Positions 1 to 6,677 of a stretch of DNA of 35,415 bases are shown one piece after another. Position 1 is the first letter of the stretch. The number at the start of each line of letters is the position of its first letter. Source of the stretch: Acidimicrobiia bacterium (GTDB lineage Bacteria; Actinomycetota; Acidimicrobiia; IMCC26256; JAENVU01); NCBI GenBank assembly GCA_025361725.1, contig JANYJV010000030.1, positions 1 to 35,415 on the forward strand. The letters run 5' to 3'. Below the pieces are notes generated by a model, which was given only the letters and a program-made list of their open reading frames with translations, searched no databases and was not told the origin of the DNA. A program made the translations under genes and the position numbers.

Positions 1-789
1 GGGGACGAGTGGGGTGACCACAAGTCCCGCGAGCAACGCGACGGCACCGAGTCCGGCCGCGCTCCGCAACACGGCGGCGTCCGATGCGAGCCGCCGGCCG
101 GTGAACCAGGTCCGGCGGTGAGTGAGACGGGATGCGTTCGCGATCACCATGGCGGTCAACGCCGACGCGACGTATCCGATCGTCGTCGGGACGCGGAGGT
201 CTCCGGATCCGAGGGTGCCGGTCAGAACGAAGAGCACCAGCGTGGGGCCGAGTGCGCCGACGGTCGTGTCGTCCCGGCGTCCGATCGCGTCGGCGACTGC
301 GGCGCACACCGCAACCGCGATCGCACACAGGAGTACGACGCCGCGATGAGCGGCCACCGGCGCGACCCCGGTCCGGAACACAGACCAACCCCCGTCCAGG
401 AGGTGCCCGAACCGGCGGGCAGTCGTGGCCGTCGGAAGGCCGTACGCCGTAGTTTCCCCGGCGACGATCTCGACGAGTGCAAGCGCGACCACCGCTGCCG
501 TGATCGCCACGGTCAGCGCGCTGGACCATCGGCGCATGCGGGCGAAGCCGCCGACGAGGTGGGGAATCACGGCGGCGACGACCAGGGTGCCGACGAACCC
601 GGCACCCGAGAAGATTCGCCCAAATCCGAGCGCCGTCGCCACACTCACCAGTCCGAGCGCACCCGCGAGTGTGAAGGCGTCCTGAGCACTGGTGCGGGGC
701 TCTCGGGTGGCAGTGATGTCATCCGGCGGGCTGGGCGGCTCGGGGCGGCTCCTGACCACTTCGACCTGGTCGTGACGCGCCGACGTCAT
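1..789 (-). CDS. Transglutaminase-like TgpA family membrane protein, N-terminal part (runs off window)
   Basis: Reading leftward from ATG at 789 the frame stays open to the window edge (263 codons seen). After about 33 polar residues the protein is a series of hydrophobic helices broken by short Arg-rich loops, as in the membrane N-terminus (DUF3488 region) of TgpA-type proteins. Those proteins carry a periplasmic transglutaminase-like domain further on, which would lie outside this window. The ATG overlaps the stop of the DUF58 gene in an ATGA, so the two are probably translationally coupled. The moxR / DUF58 / TgpA order is a well-known conserved cassette, and that order carries most of the family call. 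The substrate of the cassette is not known. The gene is incomplete, so the catalytic Cys-His-Asp residues cannot be checked here. Confidence 0.75.
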   Translation of the reverse strand, partial: MTSARHDQVEVVRSRPEPPSPPDDITATREPRTSAQDAFTLAGALGLVSVATALGFGRIFSGAGFVGTLVVAAVIPHLVGGFARMRRWSSALTVAITAAVVALALVEIVAGETTAYGLPTATTARRFGHLLDGGWSVFRTGVAPVAAHRGVVLLCAIAVAVCAAVADAIGRRDDTTVGALGPTLVLFVLTGTLGSGDLRVPTTIGYVASALTAMVIANASRLTHRRTWFTGRRLASDAAVLRSAAGLGAVALLAGLVVTPLVP

Positions 790-1979
790 GAGGATGGCGC
801 GCCGCGTCGGGGGCGGCGCACCACCTGCAGCGCGGCACGGTTCCAGTCGGTGACGAAACTGGCGGGCCGCCCGTCGACGACCGTGACGTCCCCGATGCCC
901 GACGGCGGTGACGCGCACGCAACGAGGATGACGGGTGCACCCGGCCCCGCCATTGCCGTGAAGGTCGCCAAGTCCGACGGTTCCCCGGTGACGACAACCA
1001 GAAGCCCACGACGGCCGGGCGCCCGGAGCGCTCGGATCTCGGGCGCGATGGACGTCGCCGCGTCGGGGGTGATCGTCGCGAGTTCGTCGAGGAGTCGGGC
1101 TTCGGTGCTCGGGCCGCCGGCCTGACCGGCCCCGAGTACTCGGCCGCGGATCGTCAGGATCTCGCAAGCCCGGCCGGATCGCAACAGCCGAACGCCGATC
1201 GACGCCACCGCCTCGACGGCTGCTTCGTAGCTCGGGCCGGCATGTGACGCGCGCCGATTGTCGAACACGAGCACGGTACGTGGTTCCCACGCCGATTCGT
1301 CTTCGCGCACCATGAGGTCGCCGATGCGCGCGCTCGACCGCCAATGCACCCGTCGTAGGTCGTCGCCGACGGTGTACTCGCGCAGAGCCAGGAACTCGTC
1401 GTGAGCAGGAGCGGCGACGGGAACAACGGTGCGACGGTTGGCGCGCGCTCGCCGATGTCCCGGGGCCCCCGTGATCGGACGGAGTTCGTGCAGCCGGGGA
1501 CGAACGATGACTTCGTTCGGCTCACCGATCTGCAGCGCACGAGTGGTGAGTCCGAACGGATCCGCGATCCCGAGGATGGCCGGCCCGATCGCGAATCGAC
1601 CGCGACGGTCGGTTGGGATTCGGTACGCCGCTCGACCCCGCTGGCCGCGCTCGAGTGCCGGAGTGAGGAACCGAGCGGCACGACGGCCGTCGTCGAAGGT
1701 GTCGGTGACGGTCAGTTGCGGTGCCGAGTCGTACGCCTCGATCTCCAGATCGACGCGTGCATCACCGCCGACCGGTACCGGCGAGGGACGAACCGTCCGT
1801 ACGAGGGTCACGGGCGCGGACCGGCTGGCAGTCCACGCGAGCGCGCCCAGGAGCAGCGCAACGGCCGTGAGCCCGAGGGTGGTGAGCTCCGCGGTGCCGA
1901 GGAGGCGGCTGGCGACGAGCAGACCCGCAGCCGCGCCGAGGAGCGACCACCCGCGCCGGGTCAGCATCGTGCCGTTCAC
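786..1979 (-). CDS. DUF58 domain protein of the MoxR cassette
   Basis: About 397 aa from GTG 1979, or 393 aa from ATG 1967. Two adjacent hydrophobic helices lie at the N-terminus (LLGAAAGLLVASRLLG, then LTAVALLLGALAWTA). An extracytoplasmic-type beta region follows, then the DUF58 core with the signature GDDLRRVHWRSSARIGDLMVRE and a von Willebrand A-like half containing VLVFDNRRASH. DUF58 proteins are thought to act with MoxR AAA+ ATPases in assembling or maturing envelope proteins; the substrate is unknown. I prefer the GTG because it overlaps the moxR stop as GTGA, the same coupling used elsewhere in this window. ATG 1967 remains possible because neither start has a strong ribosome binding site. 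The downstream gene starts in an ATGA overlap. Confidence 0.85.
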   Translation of the reverse strand: MNGTMLTRRGWSLLGAAAGLLVASRLLGTAELTTLGLTAVALLLGALAWTASRSAPVTLVRTVRPSPVPVGGDARVDLEIEAYDSAPQLTVTDTFDDGRRAARFLTPALERGQRGRAAYRIPTDRRGRFAIGPAILGIADPFGLTTRALQIGEPNEVIVRPRLHELRPITGAPGHRRARANRRTVVPVAAPAHDEFLALREYTVGDDLRRVHWRSSARIGDLMVREDESAWEPRTVLVFDNRRASHAGPSYEAAVEAVASIGVRLLRSGRACEILTIRGRVLGAGQAGGPSTEARLLDELATITPDAATSIAPEIRALRAPGRRGLLVVVTGEPSDLATFTAMAGPGAPVILVACASPPSGIGDVTVVDGRPASFVTDWNRAALQVVRRPRRGAPSS

Positions 1980-2926
1980 GGTTGCGGTGGTGCTCCGGTG
2001 GCGCCGGGGACCGGGACCGCGCCGAGCAGCTCGGCGATCACCGTCGCGCCGTCGACGCCGCGCAGTTCCGCGTCGGCGGTGGGGATGAGGCGGTGGGCCA
2101 ACACGGGCGCGGCCAACCGTTTGACGTCGTCGGGCAGCACGAACTCCCGACCGCACGCGCCGGCCCAAGCGCGCGCGGCGCGTTGGAGTCCGAGCGCACC
2201 TCGGGTACTCGCCCCGAGTGCGAGCCCGGGATGTCGACGAGTCGCGTCGACGAGGGTGACGATGTACTCGCGCAACGCCGGTGCGATGTGGATGTGGGCG
2301 ATGTCGCCGGCCAGCGTCATGAGTTCGTCGCTCGTGATGACCGCACCCAGGTTTGCAGCGGCTGCGTGATTCCGGTCCGCTTCCAGGATGTCGATCTCGG
2401 CCTCACGGTCCGGATAGCCCATCTCGATCCGCATCAGGAATCGGTCGAGTTGGGCCTCGGGGAGGGGATAGGTGCCCTCGAGCTCGATGGGGTTTTGAGT
2501 GGCGATCACCATGAACGGTGGGCCGAGTGCGTGAGTTCGGCCGTCGACCGTGACCTGGCCCTCCTCCATCGCCTCCAGGAGTGCCGACTGGGTCTTGGGC
2601 GATGCACGATTGATCTCGTCGGCCAACAGGACCGTGGCGAAAACACCGCCGGGGCGGAACTCGAACTCGTTGGTTCCTCGATTCCAGATCGACACACCCG
2701 TGACGTCCGAGGGGAGGAGGTCCGGGGTGAACTGGATGCGCTGCCACGTGCCACCGACGGAGCGGGCAATCGCCTTGGCGAGTGACGTCTTGCCGACGCC
2801 CGGGACGTCCTCGATGAGGAGATGGCCCTGGGCGAAGAGGCAGACGAGGGCGAGTTGGATGGCGTCGCGCTTTCCTTGGATCACCTGCTCGATGTGATCC
2901 ACCAACTTGGCAAACGCTTGTTCCAC
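1976..2926 (-). CDS. MoxR family AAA+ ATPase
   Basis: 316 aa from a GTG with a strong AGGAGG a few bases upstream (about 2932-2937), which decides the start over the longer frame. The Walker A motif GVGKTSLAKA is at about residues 42-51, Walker B LLADEINRAS near 100-109, sensor 1 ATQNPIE follows, and EAQLDRFLM lies beyond it. The C-terminal lid domain is complete. MoxR proteins are ATP-dependent chaperone-like enzymes that work with DUF58/VWA partners. This is the first gene of the minus-strand cassette. A TACACT -10-like hexamer lies at 2956-2951, and the divergent plus-strand gene starts only about 100 bases away. Confidence 0.93.
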   Translation of the reverse strand: MEQAFAKLVDHIEQVIQGKRDAIQLALVCLFAQGHLLIEDVPGVGKTSLAKAIARSVGGTWQRIQFTPDLLPSDVTGVSIWNRGTNEFEFRPGGVFATVLLADEINRASPKTQSALLEAMEEGQVTVDGRTHALGPPFMVIATQNPIELEGTYPLPEAQLDRFLMRIEMGYPDREAEIDILEADRNHAAAANLGAVITSDELMTLAGDIAHIHIAPALREYIVTLVDATRRHPGLALGASTRGALGLQRAARAWAGACGREFVLPDDVKRLAAPVLAHRLIPTADAELRGVDGATVIAELLGAVPVPGATGAPPQP

Positions 2927-2950
2927 GCGACCTCCTCGGACGACCGCCGC

Positions 2951-2956
2951 AGTGTA
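2951..2956 (-). promoter_or_regulatory. Possible -10 box for moxR operon
   Basis: TACACT on the minus strand, about 25 bases upstream of the moxR GTG and just ahead of its AGGAGG. It fits the actinobacterial TAnnnT -10 pattern. No clear -35 is visible 17-18 bases further up, so the call is tentative. Confidence 0.3.
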
Positions 2957-3013
2957 GGGAGCCGTAGCCATGCCCACTCGCGCGCCGGCTGACCCGTCAC
3001 GGGTTCGGGGCCG

Positions 3014-3019
3014 TAGTGT
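3014..3019 (+). promoter_or_regulatory. -10 box placing transcription start at the ATG of the 94-aa gene
   Basis: TAGTGT ends 7 bases before ATG 3027. With the usual 6-7 base distance from -10 to +1, transcription would start on or next to the start codon, giving a leaderless mRNA. A CTGACC element lies 19 bases upstream (2989-2994) as a weak -35. No ribosome binding site is seen before the ATG, which supports this reading. Confidence 0.4.
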
Positions 3020-3026
3020 CTCGGCC

Positions 3027-3311
3027 ATGGCTTCGACTCGGTCGACGGCGCACATCACGCCGGTGTTCGCCAGGGGAGTGGTGCGCGCGGTGGCTTCGCA
3101 CCCGTCGCTCTGGCCGACCGCGATTCGACAACTGGCGCGGATGACCCCGCCGCGCTGGTGGACCCGCCGACCGTTTCTGCCGGTGCCAGACGCCGACTAC
3201 CTCCGATTCCGATTGGAGACCCAGTACGGGTTCCAGCCCGAGTCGAGCGACGTGATGGCGCCCGATGACGTCGTTGTGTATCTGCGGTGGTGTCAGGGCG
3301 CCGGTCGGTAA
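3027..3311 (+). CDS. Conserved small protein of unknown function
   Basis: 94 aa from ATG 3027; a longer in-frame start at 2970 is less likely because the -10 box at 3014 would lie inside it. The N-terminal half is basic and the middle is rich in Trp and Pro (PPRWWTRRPFLPVPD). The C-terminal half has DYLRFRLETQYG and ends DDVVVYLRWCQ. There are no membrane segments, signal peptide or metal motif. I have seen similar short proteins beside HNH genes in actinobacterial genomes, but I know of no function and assign none. It is followed 45 bases later by the HNH gene on the same strand. Confidence 0.7.
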   Translation: MASTRSTAHITPVFARGVVRAVASHPSLWPTAIRQLARMTPPRWWTRRPFLPVPDADYLRFRLETQYGFQPESSDVMAPDDVVVYLRWCQGAGR

Positions 3312-3356
3312 CATCTCCGGGTCCCGACGTGGCGGTCAGGATCCCAGGAGGTGCGG

Positions 3357-3875
3357 ATGAGTCGCACGTTGCTGCTCAACGCCACATTCGAGCCACTCTG
3401 CATCGTGTCGTTCCGACGCGCCGTGGTGCTGGTCTTGAAGGAGAAGGCCGAGATCGTGGCGCGTGACCACGCCGAGTTCCACGCCGAGCGGGTGAGTGTT
3501 CCCTGCCCGTCGGTCATCCGTCTCATGCACTTCGTGCGCGTTCCCTATCGGAGCCGGGCGCCGCTCTCGCGTCGAGGCGTGTTCGCGCGCGACGACCATC
3601 GTTGTCAGTACTGCAACCGACCCGCCGAGAACCTCGATCACGTGATTCCTCGCTCTCGCGGGGGAGAGCACTCGTGGGAGAACGTCGTTGCCGCGTGTCG
3701 GCCGTGCAACGCGCGTAAGGAGAACCGCTACCTCCACGAGACGGATCTCCGCCTCCACCGCCGCCCGGTCGCACCCGCGCCCGGCTGGGTGGTCACAAGC
3801 GGAGCGCCCATCGACCCCGCCTGGGAGCCCTACCTAATTACTGCTCCTTTGGTCGCCATTCAAGGGACCGTGTGA
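3357..3875 (+). CDS. HNH endonuclease family protein
   Basis: 172 aa. The start is ATG 3357 because AGGAGG at 3346-3351 sits five bases upstream; the in-frame GTG at 3351 overlaps that site. The N-terminus, SRTLLLNATFEPLCIVSFRRAV with VLVLKEKAE following, is typical of a widespread actinobacterial and cyanobacterial HNH family. The HNH core is about residues 82-125: CQYCNRPAENLDHVIPRSRG, then the Asn of WENVVAACRPCN. The two CxxC pairs are the expected zinc knuckle, and DHVIPRS carries the catalytic His. The role in the cell is unknown; it may be a nuclease. The stop codon lies inside an inverted copy of the repeat element (3864-3915), so the last few residues may come from that element. Confidence 0.85.
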   Translation: MSRTLLLNATFEPLCIVSFRRAVVLVLKEKAEIVARDHAEFHAERVSVPCPSVIRLMHFVRVPYRSRAPLSRRGVFARDDHRCQYCNRPAENLDHVIPRSRGGEHSWENVVAACRPCNARKENRYLHETDLRLHRRPVAPAPGWVVTSGAPIDPAWEPYLITAPLVAIQGTV

Positions 3876-3915
3876 TTTCGTGGGCTCTCTTCGGAGCTGC
3901 TCGCTCCGCTCGGTG
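3864..3915 (-). repeat. Short inverted copy of the ~145 bp repeat, overlapping the HNH stop codon
   Basis: On the minus strand this reads GAGCGGAGCGAGCAGCTCC and then, about 15 bases on, GAAATCACACGGTCC. Both parts match the start (GCGGAGGCGAGCAGCTC) and middle (GTGAAGTCACACGTCC) of the direct units at 3955-4360, with the stretch between shortened. It faces the first direct unit about 60 bases away, so transcripts of this stretch could form a stem of roughly 16 bp. That stem may act as a terminator for the HNH gene. Confidence 0.6.
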
Positions 3916-3954
3916 ATCCCCAACCCTGAGAGTGCCTTCGGGCCCCTGACCAGT

Positions 3955-4360
3955 CCCGAGCCGTAGCGCAGCGGAGGCGAGCAGCTCGGGAGGCGTCCTA
4001 CCGAGCTGCGCCCTGAAGTCGCACGTCCACCTGGTGCGGGAGCCGGACGAGCAGATGTGACGGTCGGGCCTGAGCTACCGGTATTCGCTGGCGCAATCCT
4101 GAGCCGCAGCGCAGCGGAGGCGAGCAGCTCGGGAGGCGTCCCTCTGGGAAGCGGCGTGAAGTCACACGTCCTCCTCGTGCGGGAGCCGGACGAGCAGAAG
4201 TGACGTCCAGGCCTGAGCCACCGGTGGGGCGCTGGCCCATTCCCGAGCCGTAGCGAGGGACGAGTGGAGGCGAGCAGCTCGGGAGGCGACCCGCTGAGAA
4301 ACGCCGTGAAGTCACGTGTTTTCCCTGTTCCGAAGCCGGACGAGCAAAAAGCACGAGCAG
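3955..4360 (+). repeat. Three tandem imperfect copies of a ~145 bp intergenic repeat
   Basis: Cores GCGAGCAGCTCGGGAGGCG occur at 3977-3995, 4120-4138 and 4270-4288, spaced 143 and 150 bases. A second element, GCCGGACGAGCA, recurs at 4042-4053, 4185-4196 and 4335-4346 with the same spacing. Between them GTGAAGTCACACG-like and GGCCTGAGC-like blocks also recur. The third unit has a short insertion after CCGTAGCG. The region has no credible gene. Long minus-strand frames exist here, but they translate the repeats into low-complexity Arg/Pro/Ser sequence. The array stops right before the mraZ operator at 4366. Confidence 0.85.
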
Positions 4361-4365
4361 ATAAG

Positions 4366-4420
4366 TGGGGGAAAGTGGCGCAGAGTGGGTTGACATGGGG
4401 GGTAGTGGTGTCATATGGTG
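4366..4420 (+). promoter_or_regulatory. MraZ operator array: six TGG boxes at 10 bp spacing
   Basis: TGG begins at 4366, 4376, 4386, 4396, 4406 and 4416, each exactly one helical turn apart. The boxes read TGGGG, TGGCG, TGGGT, TGGGG, TGGTG and TGGTG. MraZ is known to bind direct TGGGN repeats separated by 5 bases upstream of its own gene, and this array has that form with more boxes than the three of E. coli. It overlaps the probable mraZ promoter, as expected for autorepression of the dcw operon. Confidence 0.8.
4390..4419 (+). promoter_or_regulatory. Probable mraZ / dcw promoter
   Basis: A perfect TTGACA -35 at 4390-4395 and TATGGT -10 at 4414-4419 are separated by 18 bases. The start would be near 4426, giving a 5' leader of about 65 bases before mraZ. 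The promoter lies within the TGG array, so MraZ bound to the boxes would block RNA polymerase. Confidence 0.65.
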
Positions 4421-4490
4421 GCGTCTGACACACCGGGGAGTGCATCCGAGGCGATTGGGGCGCGATCGGGTCGACAGGAGTGAGGGTTCG

Positions 4491-4931
4491 ATGTCCTTGG
4501 GGTTCTTGGGCGAGTTTCAACACTCGCTGGACGCCAAGGGTCGGGTGATTCTCCCGGTCGAGTTCCGAGAGCCATTTGCAACGGGGGCAGTTCTCACCAA
4601 GGTCTTGGACGGCTGTTTGGCCGTCTATAGCGAGGAAGAGTTCGAGATGCTGGCGGAAAAAGTGCGAGAGCGAGCACGGGCGGGGGCGCGACAGCGTCAG
4701 GCGGCTCGTGCGTGGTTCGCTTCGGCCCGTCCGTTCGTCCCGGACAAGCAGGGGAGATTCGCTATCCCGCAAGCGTTGCGCGAGTTCGCGCACCTCGAGC
4801 GTGACGTGATGATCCTCGGTCAGGACCAGCGCGTCGAGTTGTGGAACCCGCCGCAATGGCGCGTCGTGGAAGCCGCGGCTCAGGCCGACATCGAAGGCGG
4901 CGGCCCCGGACTGGAAGACATGTTCATCTAG
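4491..4931 (+). CDS. mraZ: Transcriptional regulator MraZ
   Basis: 146 aa, normal length. ATG 4491 is chosen because the protein then begins at the family start, MSLGFLGEFQHSLDAKGR; the in-frame extension upstream would run through the operator. AGGAG lies at 4476-4480. Two SpoVT/AbrB-like half-domains are visible: DAKGRVILPVEFRE near residues 14-27 and DKQGRFAIPQALREF near 86-100. Both carry the DxxGR signature. MraZ forms a ring, binds DNA repeats upstream of dcw genes and represses its own operon. The TGG array upstream supports this here. A 176-base leader with a large inverted repeat separates it from rsmH. Confidence 0.95.
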   Translation: MSLGFLGEFQHSLDAKGRVILPVEFREPFATGAVLTKVLDGCLAVYSEEEFEMLAEKVRERARAGARQRQAARAWFASARPFVPDKQGRFAIPQALREFAHLERDVMILGQDQRVELWNPPQWRVVEAAAQADIEGGGPGLEDMFI

Positions 4932-4958
4932 TTGACAGGTACAGGACCCGGTTCTCGG

Positions 4959-5078
4959 GTCCGCTCGCAGTCCCCCGGTTGGCACGGTCGAAGGCCCCTA
5001 CTCCGCCCGCTTTTGACCGAGCCGATCCCGGGGAGAAATCCGGACGGCACTTGCCCGATCGGGGGACTGCGAGCGGAC
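4959..5078. repeat. Perfect 19 bp inverted repeat in the mraZ-rsmH intergenic region
   Basis: The left arm at 4959-4977 (GTCCGCTCGCAGTCCCCCG) is the exact reverse complement of the right arm at 5060-5078, with 82 bases between. The right arm ends 17 bases before the rsmH ribosome binding site. A competing small hairpin, ACCCG-GTTCT-CGGGT (4946-4960), overlaps the left arm. There is no gene in 4932-5107. A long RNA stem here could control read-through or translation of rsmH. Confidence 0.8.
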
Positions 5079-5107
5079 TCGAACCGAGTTCTCGTGAGGA
5101 GTGGTTG

Positions 5108-6040
5108 GTGAGTGAGGCGTTCGTCCATCGCCCGGTCTTGGGCCGGGAGGTGGTCAAGTTCCTCAGTTCCGTCCCGGAGGGCACGGTCATCGACGCCACC
5201 GTCGGTGGCGGTGGCCACGCCGGGCTGCTCCTCGAAGCTCGATCCGACCTCCGGCTCATCGGGATCGATCGGGACGACGCTGCCATCGCGGCTTCGCGCG
5301 TCGCGCTCGCTCGCTTCGGCGACCGGGTCCAGTTGGTCCGAGCCGGATTTTCTGACATTGCCGACATTGCCGAATCACAGGGGGACATCGTGGGAGTGCT
5401 GTTCGATCTCGGGGTCAGTAGCCCACAGCTCGACCGCGCCGAGCGCGGGTTCTCGTATTGGTCGGATGCGCCGCTCGACATGAGGATGGATGCGCGTCAG
5501 GAACTCACGGCGGCCGAGGTGGTCAACACCTACACCGAGGCAGAACTTGCGCACGTGATCGACGAGTTTGGTGAGGAGCGATTCGCTCGCCGCATCGCGG
5601 CCGAAATCGTGAAAGCGCGACCGCTTACCACCACGGGACACCTCGTCGACGCGATCAAGCTGGCGATTCCGGCGCCGGCGCGCCGCAAGGGCGGTCACCC
5701 CGCCAAGCGGACGTTCCAGGCGATTCGCATGGAGGTCAACCGAGAACTTCCGAACTTGCGCGAGGGGCTCGACGATTCGGTGCACCTCCTGTCCCCGGGT
5801 GGTCGGGTCCTCGTGCTCGCGTATCACTCGCTCGAGGATCGGATTGTGAAGCGACGCTTCGCGGACTGGTCAGGAACCGCACCGGTCCCGGGCACCGCAC
5901 GGCGACTTCCGCCCGCGCCGACCCCGGCACCGCTCGTCCGCCTGCTGAGTCGCAAGCCGGTCCGTCCGACCGAGGCCGAACTCGACGCGAATCCCCGGTC
6001 CGCGAGCGTTCGCCTCCGCGCGGCGGAACGTCTCGCGTGA
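5108..6040 (+). CDS. rsmH: 16S rRNA (cytosine(1402)-N4)-methyltransferase RsmH
   Basis: 310 aa from GTG 5108, with GAGGAG at 5096-5101 six bases upstream; the open frame continues further up but has no comparable site. RsmH (MraW) methylates N4 of C1402 in the ribosomal P site using S-adenosylmethionine. The SAM-binding motif DATVGGGGHAG lies at residues 29-39. GIDRDDAAI, FDLGVSSPQLD, ERGFSY and APLDMRMD follow, then AIRMEVNREL and YHSLEDRIVKRRF near the C-terminus. All are family signatures. The stop overlaps the ftsL start as GTGA. Confidence 0.96.
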   Translation: MSEAFVHRPVLGREVVKFLSSVPEGTVIDATVGGGGHAGLLLEARSDLRLIGIDRDDAAIAASRVALARFGDRVQLVRAGFSDIADIAESQGDIVGVLFDLGVSSPQLDRAERGFSYWSDAPLDMRMDARQELTAAEVVNTYTEAELAHVIDEFGEERFARRIAAEIVKARPLTTTGHLVDAIKLAIPAPARRKGGHPAKRTFQAIRMEVNRELPNLREGLDDSVHLLSPGGRVLVLAYHSLEDRIVKRRFADWSGTAPVPGTARRLPPAPTPAPLVRLLSRKPVRPTEAELDANPRSASVRLRAAERLA

Positions 6041-6543
6041 GTCCAGAAGTCGTGGCGCGCGCGCCGCAACGCATCCCGCGTCGAACCGCTCCCACCGCCG
6101 GCCTGCCCGCATCGGACCGGCTGGAGCCACGCGCGCCTGACGGGCTGACGCCGCGCCCAACGCGCCCGCACCTTGAGCTGGTCGACCCCGATGCTCGTCG
6201 TCGCGTCCGGCGCCGCCGCTGGGTGGTGCGACTCTGGGCGGTCGGCATCGTCCTCGCCGCGCTGAGCGGTGTCATGGTGCACGCGTTCATGGCGCAAGCG
6301 CAGATGCGCGTCGATCAGGTCGAGCAGGCTACGGCCGTCGAGCAGACCCGGTACCAGGAATCTCGGTTGCGTCTGGCTCGGTTGGAGTCACCGGACGCGC
6401 TCGTTGCGCGTGCGCGCGAGCTTGGCCTGATCCCGGCCCTCACCACTCGGTTGATACCGGTTCCCGGGGGCGGCAATGGGACGCGCCCGGTGGATCCGAC
6501 GCACGATTGGCAGATCACGAAGCCGGCTCTGGGGACTCGATGA
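6037..6543 (+). CDS. ftsL: FtsL-like cell division protein
   Basis: 168 aa from GTG 6037, overlapping the rsmH stop. It has a long Pro/Arg-rich cytoplasmic tail (about 60 residues) and one transmembrane helix, WVVRLWAVGIVLAALSGVMV, near 62-81. A periplasmic heptad-type coiled coil follows (MRVDQVEQATAVEQTRYQES, then LRLARLE) and ends in PDALVARARELGLI. That architecture and its place between rsmH and ftsI identify FtsL, a bitopic divisome protein that binds FtsQ/FtsB-type partners and activates FtsWI. Sequence identity in this family is low, so position and topology carry the call. The stop forms ATGA with the next small ORF. Confidence 0.85.
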   Translation: MSPEVVARAPQRIPRRTAPTAGLPASDRLEPRAPDGLTPRPTRPHLELVDPDARRRVRRRRWVVRLWAVGIVLAALSGVMVHAFMAQAQMRVDQVEQATAVEQTRYQESRLRLARLESPDALVARARELGLIPALTTRLIPVPGGGNGTRPVDPTHDWQITKPALGTR

Positions 6544-6677
6544 GTTCCAGCGCTCGTCCCGGTCGGCCGCGCCGCCGTCGTTTGGGTGCGGGCACCCGAC
6601 CACACGGTCGGTTGCCGCATCCGCCGCCGCCCGAGGCCGACGCCTTCCCCGAAGTCCCTGCTCGCCGGACGCAATGA
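6540..6677 (+). CDS. Putative 45-codon mini-ORF between ftsL and ftsI
   Basis: ATG 6540 overlaps the ftsL stop as ATGA, and its own TGA at 6675-6677 overlaps ATG 6674 of ftsI as ATGA, so it exactly bridges the two genes. The product would be MSSSARPGRPRRRR, then a Gly/Pro/His stretch and an acidic patch PEADAFPEV before the C-terminal ARRTQ. It has no membrane segment or known domain. About two thirds of its codons end in G or C, lower than I would expect of the neighbouring genes by eye, so codon use does not prove it is real. It may be a true small protein or merely a coupling ORF that lets ribosomes reach the ftsI start. Alternatively ftsI may start further upstream and this frame is chance. 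Confidence 0.45.
   Translation: MSSSARPGRPRRRRLGAGTRPHGRLPHPPPPEADAFPEVPARRTQ

Noticed and set aside
3955-4420. CRISPR-like array
   Set aside because: The ~145 bp units are imperfect with no unique spacers, the 10 bp boxes are operator sites, and no cas genes are present.
3834-4985. 383-codon minus-strand frame through the repeat region and mraZ
   Set aside because: It translates the repeats into low-complexity Arg/Pro/Ser blocks and runs antisense to mraZ; no domain and no ribosome site.
5060-5090. tRNA-like GGTTCGAGTCC on the minus strand
   Set aside because: Resembles a T-arm, but no acceptor, D-arm or anticodon stem can be built around it; it belongs to the inverted repeat.
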